Below are positions 7,640-11,753 of a stretch of DNA of 11,753 nucleotides, in pieces. How positions within the stretch are numbered: the first letter of the stretch is position 1; every line of letters starts with the position of its first letter. A program made the position numbers and the translations under genes. The notes under the pieces were generated by a model. That model searched no databases. It was not told where the DNA came from and saw only the letters and a program-made list of their open reading frames with translations. Origin of the DNA: Pelagophyceae sp. CCMP2097 (Eukaryota; Sar; Pelagophyceae); the NCBI GenBank assembly GCA_026770575.1, contig MU658140.1, positions 1 through 11,753 on the forward strand. Direction: 5' to 3'.

Positions 7640-8683
7640 TAAAGCTGAAAGTTATCTAAATTTTAACGCTTTAAAAGCGGCCTTTAAAACTGGAAATAGA
7701 GGAGTTATCTAAATTTTAAGAGGGCTTATTTAAAATACCTCTCTCTCCGAGCCTTTAAATAGGCCTACAGTATTTAAAACTGAGTTTTGCTCGGATTTTA
7801 AGTGAGTTCAGCGAGTCACTCGCGTGATGAGAGGTCGGATGCCTTGCATATGGTCGAATGCCGCCCGCGCCGATGCCCGCGCCGGTGCCGGCGCCCGCGC
7901 TGATACCCGCGCCGCGCGGCGAAGTTTGAACGAAAGGCACAGCCGGAGTCGCTGGCGCGGGGCGCCGCTTACTGTAAAAGTGGTCGGCTCGTTCGGTGCC
8001 TGCGGCGTCGCCGCCGCGCGCAGCTCCGGCGGCGAGGCGCCCCCGCCGCCTCCGGTGCGCTGTCTCGAAGTTCGGCTCAATTTATCGACGGGGCCGCGTC
8101 GTGGAGCGCGTCGCTGCAAGCGTAAAGAATGGTGGTCCCGCCAGCCGCGTCGCGGCGACGCCGCCGCCCGTGGCTTCGTGGGCCCGTCGCTTCCGACACC
8201 CGCGCCCGGCTGTGGGCCCGCCGGCCGAGGTTTGAGCGTCGGCGTTTTTGTATGCTTTTCCCTCTCGGGTCGATAACAAGGCGGCGCGGCGGCACTTTCG
8301 CTCGAAACTTCTGCCGGCATCGCCCCCGCCGGGCCCGGCCCGCCGTCGCAGTATGAAGCGAATGCAACGCCGGCGCCGCGCTTGGCGCGCTGCGCCGCGG
8401 TTGCAAGGCTCCCCCGTCGCACCGCGGCAGCGCTTTCGCTTCAAACACGACCAATATGGGACCCAGTCGCCGCCGTGGAGCCGCCGGAGGGCGTTCCCCA
8501 CGAGAGGCCAGTCAGCCGCGATAATGTCACTTCGGAATCCTGAAAATAGACTTGATAAAATCGCCTTTAAGCAGCTGACATCTTTTGTGTCTTAAAAGTT
8601 AAAATTTAGATAACTTTCGATTTTTGCGCTTAAAACTGAGTTTAAAACCCAGCTCACTTAAAATTTAGATAACTTTCAGTTTA
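7640..8683. mobile_element. About 1.04-kb TIR element with GC-rich core
   Basis: A perfect 22-bp inverted repeat lies at 7645-7666 and 8658-8679 (outer bases CTGAAAGTTATC); the ends can be extended to TAAAG at 7640 and TTTA at 8683. A second, subterminal copy of the TTAAAATTTAGATAACT motif occurs in each arm, at 7703-7719 (minus) and 8599-8618 (plus), spaced 56-60 bases from the outer copy. AGTCCA flanks both ends (7634-7639 and 8684-8689), and the match extends to 10 bases if the ends are set further in, so a target duplication of 6-10 bp is likely. A further right-end copy is at 1-43. The core (about 7820-8520) is GC-rich with no recognisable transposase. Confidence 0.65.
7755..8539 (-). 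other. Unresolved coding-like core, possible spliced minus-strand gene
   Basis: On the minus strand a TTTTCAG acceptor at about 8546-8540 leads into a frame reading DIIAADWPLVGNALRRL with strong GC in third positions. A different frame is open from about 8076 to a TAA at 7757-7755 and reads GGDAAGTERADHFYSKRR, then a Gly-Ala repeat. Neither has its own ATG, and I could not find a splice path joining them. The plus strand also has an ATG-initiated 149-codon frame (7827-8276). High GC keeps all frames open, so I assign no product. Confidence 0.2.
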
Positions 8684-8689
8684 AGTCCA

Positions 8690-9680
8690 TAAAACCCGGC
8701 CAAAAATCGAAGGACGAAAACAAAAAAGCGGGAAAATCAAAAAGTACGAAAATCCCACTCTTAACCCCTCCCAGTTTGTGCACACCAAAAATTCCGACTT
8801 CCCGCCGAAAATCGTAGATTCTGGGCTCCATTTCAACTGAAATGGAGCCAATAACCTTGATTTTCACATGAAATAGAGTCAAATCTCTTGATTTTCACAC
8901 GGAATTGCTGGATTTTAATTATTGAGTGACGTTTTGGAAATATTGAAAAAGTCCAAAAATTTAAAATATTTCCCGCCCACAGAAACGGAACAGCGAAACC
9001 GAAAGTGGGTTTTCCCGTGGGGTGCAAACCGGGAAAGTGGCCGGGTCGTCCAGTGAGGCATGAGGGGGATTATTTATATTCCGGGAAGAGATATCAGACT
9101 GGGGTTGCGCCAAAAGCGTGGTCGAGGGGCCCTGCGCAGGACCGAGTGGTCAGCCACCCCGGAGGGCTTCGACTATTCTGCCTCACTGCCGGGTGCTTCC
9201 CACTCGCCAGGCAACGAGGGGGTCGGCCGGTCCGTATGGTCTCCAGTAGGGTTTCTTATTTAAGCCCTAAAATTTAATTTGGTTTTCTGGATCTTTTCTA
9301 GCTCAGCTGAACACAACCTCACCTCACTACAACTCTCAACCAAGTGCCAAAGTGACTGGGCACCCATACCACCGCGAGGAGACGCCGTGCTATATGTGCT
9401 GACGCGCTTTCCGAGGCCTTGGCTCCGGGCCTCTGGGCCTGGTTGCCAACCTTTGACTCGGGTTTGGCGGTTATCCCCTTTTGGGCCAGCCCCACCCAGG
9501 GTGGATCTTAAGCAAGCAACCAACTTTCGAGAGCTTGACCGAGGGCGTTTGGTGAGATGACCCCCGGTTTATACCAAGTCCTTAAAAAAATCAGGACCCT
9601 TATTTTCGGCAGATCGGGCATTCGGGTTTTCGCAATCGCGTTTCGGGACCTGAAAACTGCGAGTGTCCAAAATCGGTACC
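8690..9680. other. Long non-coding-looking stretch, mostly AT-rich
   Basis: Bases 8690-9000 are AT-rich with a small hairpin and a repeated CTTGATTTTCACA motif (about 8857 and 8886). Bases 9005-9560 are of balanced composition; two overlapping plus-strand frames of 67-90 codons (9005-9277, 9060-9263) have no recognisable domain, and only the second has an ATG start. No RNA gene could be matched. I see nothing that can be called a gene. Confidence 0.5.
8824..8849. repeat. Small perfect inverted repeat
   Basis: Arms of 12 bases (GGCTCCATTTCA and its complement) surround a 2-base centre. Such tight inverted repeats can form cruciforms. No flanking duplication is evident. Confidence 0.7.
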
Positions 9681-9684
9681 TCGC

Positions 9685-10054
9685 TAGAGTAAAGGTCCAT
9701 TTAAGAACCTGGTCAATTTAAGAACCGACGAAAAAATCGATAAAAGACGTTCAATATCTCAATAAAGCATTTATAAGAAACAATTAAAATCCATTAAATC
9801 CCTTATTGGGATATTATCCGGCTCCAGGGGCCCGGTTCTTAATCTGACCGGCGTTTTTTTTAAGAACCGATGGTCGGTCCGGACTCTGCCTATGCTAAAT
9901 TTCTCACGGAGGTCCTCCGCGGACGCCATGATTTGGGGGTGGGTGGAGGGGACCCATACGCGCACCCTGGCAGCGTCAAAACCGCAAACAACAGCGTCGC
10001 CGGGCCGCTGATTTTTTTTCCGCTTAGCCGGTTCTTAAATTGACCTTTACTCTA
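9685..10054. mobile_element. MITE with TA duplication and TTAAGAACC repeats
   Basis: TA at 9685-9686 and 10053-10054 bounds 23-bp TIRs at 9687-9709 and 10030-10052 with one mismatch (outer bases GAGTAAAGGTC). TTAAGAACC occurs five times in either orientation: 9701, 9718, 9834 (minus), 9860 and 10030 (minus). Repeated subterminal motifs are often transposase-binding sites in DNA transposons. TA duplication suggests Tc1/mariner-type mobilisation. The TIR differs from that of the 639-840 MITE, so this is a separate family. Confidence 0.85.
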
Positions 10055-10060
10055 TTCCCG

Positions 10061-10826
10061 CTATTTTTCGAGACCTGGAAATCGGCGGGCCCGCGAGGAG
10101 ACGCGTTCTAAAGCGGCCGCCGCGGGTCCGGGCCCTGCTCGGGCGAGTGCCGCGAGTACCGAGGCGGCTGCCGAGGCGGCTGCCGCGGCTGCCTGCGGCA
10201 AAGGGCGCTCGCCTTTCGGCGCGCGGAACGGCCGCCGCGAGCGGCCCACGCACCTCGGGTGGCGATTCGGGTCGGCGAAATCGTTGCGGACGTCGGCGCG
10301 TGCGTTGACGTCGTGCATCGCGCCCCGGAGGAGCGAGTTCACGTGGCCGGCCTTGATCGGCAGCGGCGACGTCGGCTGCGCGAGCGGCGCGGGCGCCGCC
10401 GGATGCATCTCGATGGGCCGCTGCAGCGCGTCGTCCGAGCCGCGGCGCGCCGGCGCGCGGCCCCGCGCGTGGCGGTCGCGCCGCGCAGCGTCGTTCGCGC
10501 GTCGCGCGGCGTCGCCGTCGCGTGCGCCGGCGTCGCCGCCGACGCGGTCGCCGCCCCTGCCGCCGCGTTCGCCGCCGCGGTCGCCGCCGAGGCGGTCGCC
10601 GTCGAAGCGAACCGCATTGGCGGCGCGCCTCGGCGGCGTTTCCGCGCCGTCGGCGGAGCGGCGGTCGCGCGCGCGCTGCGCAAGCACAAGCAACATGCAA
10701 GGGACTCACTACGACGTCCCACGGCGGGAGGCACTCCTGGCCGATGTGCGCCGCGACTAGCCGCCGCTTCGCATCCTTCGCATCCTTCTGCTCGGTCCCC
10801 GTGCGCTTCCGATTCCCGGGCGCCAT
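10061..10826 (-). CDS. Hypothetical GGDR-rich protein, two exons, 243 aa
   Basis: Exon 1 is 10826-10710 and exon 2 is 10675-10061, split by a 34-nt intron. The ATG has G at -3 and +4. Exon 1 encodes a Lys/Arg-rich head with KDAKDAK and then AAHIGQECLPPWDVV. Exon 2 opens with basic sequence, then GGDR/GGER/GGRGG repeats (about 69-87), an Arg-Asp-Ala stretch, a less repetitive middle (PIKAGHVNSLLRGAMHDVN, 145-163) and an Ala-rich helix-like tail (201-217). I recognise no family. RGG-like repeats and basic charge are common in RNA-binding disordered proteins; that role is inference. An unspliced alternative starts at the ATG at 10696 and gives 211 residues. A MITE begins six bases after the stop codon. 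Plus-strand frames over this region look like mirror images of the GC-rich repeats. Confidence 0.5.
10676..10709 (-). other. Probable 34-nt intron
   Basis: A consensus donor GTGAGT and a pyrimidine-leaning acceptor ending GCAG join two GC3-rich frames in phase 0. At 34 nt it is shorter than the 55-152 nt introns of the CNNM gene, which makes it less certain. Confidence 0.5.
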
Positions 10827-10894
10827 CTCGTTCGAATCTCGGCCACGAGACCAAAAAGCGGACTTGGACTTGGTATAATCCGAGATCGCTCCTT

Positions 10895-10987
10895 AATTCT
10901 GGTGGATAATGATAATGTAATACCAGCTCTCCCCATGTATAATTCTGGTGGATAAATGATAATGTAATACCAGCTCTCCCCATGTAT
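10895..10987 (+). repeat. Tandem duplication, 46 and 47 bp
   Basis: Units 10895-10940 and 10941-10987 are identical except for one extra A. Each contains GGTGGATAA, ATGATAATGTAATACC and AGCTCTCCCCATGTAT. The equivalent block at 1262-1305 occurs once, so the duplication is specific to copy B of the dispersed repeat. Confidence 0.9.
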
Positions 10988-10992
10988 AATTG

Positions 10993-11098
10993 CAGGCTCC
11001 TGAGCCTCTCCGAAAATATAACGGATCCATTATATAGTGGTTTCAACTGATCTATTAAAAATATATCGGTTGAACGGAACCTGGGGCTCAGGAGCCTG
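10993..11098. mobile_element. 106-bp MITE with 10-bp target duplication
   Basis: A perfect 14-bp TIR, CAGGCTCCTGAGCC, lies at both ends, and TGTATAATTG is duplicated exactly at 10983-10992 and 11099-11108. The interior is AT-rich and non-coding. Copy A of the host repeat has a single uninterrupted GTATAATTG at 1302-1310, confirming insertion. A 9-11 bp duplication is typical of Mutator-like elements, but superfamily assignment from this alone is weak; an 8-bp hAT duplication inside a longer chance match is possible. Confidence 0.85.
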
Positions 11099-11111
11099 TG
11101 TATAATTGGTT

Positions 11112-11565
11112 CACTGTCGAATTTGCACAACAGAAATCGCCGAAGATAACTTTTTTTAGCGCGTGCGCTCTTGCCGCCCCCTCCAGTCGTATTAGTTGGC
11201 GCCTCGGAGACCAGCGCGCGAAGAAGGAACGTCTCAAACCGCGAAATTTTAGTAGCCTACTATGGAGGCAAGGAATTGCCGGCCAATTTGGACATAACGT
11301 TCGGGCACAGTGCCCCTAACGTCTCTCTCAATTGGCCGGGAACTCATTGGCGCCTTCATCGACTTTTGATTTGGGCCCTAAGGTTTAGACTTGATTAACT
11401 ACTAAATTAAGAAGATTTCGCAGAGACTCGCAAAAATAAGGCAGTTGACGAAAAAGCCAAACAAGCGCGCCCAAGGCGTCTCGCGGGAGTGGCCGGCGCA
11501 GCGCCAGCCGCATTCACGAGCCAAACTAGTTAATAGATTTCCGGTGATAATCTAATTCGACAGTG
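11112..11565. mobile_element. CACTG-ended MITE, copy B (CACTA-like)
   Basis: The CACTGTCGAATT end is at 11112 and its complement ends at 11565, flanked by GTT at 11109-11111 and 11566-11568. The uninterrupted homologue at 1308-1316 reads ATTGGTTTT with one GTT, so the boundaries and the 3-bp duplication are confirmed. The body aligns with copy A (1935-2392) over most of its length. It inserted only three bases from the right target duplication of the 106-bp MITE. Confidence 0.9.
11279..11339. repeat. Central hairpin of MITE copy B
   Basis: Arms CCGGCCAATT (11279-11288) and its complement (11330-11339), with an inner ACGTT/AACGT pair (11297-11301, 11318-11322), surround a GGGCACAGTGCCC core. 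It corresponds in position to the hairpin of copy A, but the outer arm sequence differs. Confidence 0.75.
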
Positions 11566-11753
11566 GTTTTGCCAAACCGTGCCTTCTGAGTGGGAACTCC
11601 ACATTGCGCGCGCCGTCGGACTCCAACACACTCCGACATTGGAAAGAGTTCGTCGCGTGCCTACGAACCACCTTATGTGAAACCGACAGCGCCGCCCAAG
11701 CCCCGTGGACCGCGCGCCGCCAACTTCGAGGATTGCGCTTTTCCGTCCTGGCG
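11566..11753 (+). repeat. Dispersed repeat unit, copy B (continues past window)
   Basis: After the MITE the repeat resumes with AAACCGTGCCTTCTGAG and runs through ACTCCACATTGCGCG without the element found in copy A, then matches 2534-2680 to the last base. It is the empty site for the 1355-2529 element. What follows beyond the window, possibly a relative of the CNNM promoter or gene, cannot be seen. Confidence 0.85.

Noticed and set aside
8082..8501. 139-codon minus-strand frame as a stand-alone gene
   Set aside because: Its apparent start is GTG and the frame extends upstream to a splice-acceptor-like site, so at best it is part of an exon; later sequence drifts into Arg-rich text.
9125..9150. 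U6 snRNA-like string (GGGGCCCTGCGCAGG)
   Set aside because: Only a few bases resemble U6; the ACAGAGA box and the surrounding conserved sequence are missing.
10259..10909. Plus-strand frames over the GGDR gene
   Set aside because: These read the GC-rich repeats as Ala-Val-Ala arrays. The minus strand has an ATG in good context, splice signals and more varied sequence.
1..11753. CRISPR arrays, bacterial operons, rRNA or viral genes
   Set aside because: No regularly spaced repeats, no ribosome-binding-site-led gene clusters, no rRNA signature and no recognisable viral protein were seen on either strand.

Overview
The window is nuclear DNA from a eukaryote, most likely a single-celled alga or related protist. 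Genes are split by short introns (34-152 nt), coding stretches are very GC-rich, intergenic DNA is AT-rich, and there are many small transposon-like repeats. There are no bacterial operons or Shine-Dalgarno sites. Protein style (Asp, Arg, Ala and Gly runs) and the architecture of the main gene would suit a GC-rich stramenopile such as a pelagophyte, or a haptophyte. That lineage call is inference only.

Layout. Bases 1-2690 are repeat territory: the end of a terminal-inverted-repeat (TIR) element (1-43), a long hairpin (378-456), a MITE with TA target duplications (639-840), a TCTG/TCCN microsatellite, a tRNA-like SINE candidate (952-1090), and a roughly 1.2-kb TIR element (1355-2529) that itself carries a 458-bp CACTG-ended MITE (1935-2392). 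Bases 2850-6176 hold the one clearly recognisable gene: an 8-exon CNNM/CorC-type metal transporter with a DUF21 membrane domain, a CBS pair and a cyclic-nucleotide-binding-homology domain. A minus-strand single-exon gene of unknown function lies at 7527-6892, convergent with it. Bases 7640-8683 are a GC-rich core bounded by perfect 22-bp inverted repeats and flanked by a short direct repeat. Bases 8690-9680 have no convincing gene. A second TA-flanked MITE (9687-10052) sits six bases beyond the stop codon of a two-exon minus-strand gene (10826-10061, unknown function, GGDR-rich). From 10895 to the right edge, the repeat unit found upstream of the CNNM gene recurs, carrying two further MITEs (10993-11098 and 11112-11565).

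No pathway links the three genes. The most informative feature is that two diverged copies of the same repeat (about 1262-2690 and 10895-11753) carry different insertions, so each acts as the empty-site control for the other. This fixes element boundaries and target duplications from the window alone. The two CACTG MITE copies also keep a central hairpin although the hairpin arms differ in sequence, which looks like compensatory change.
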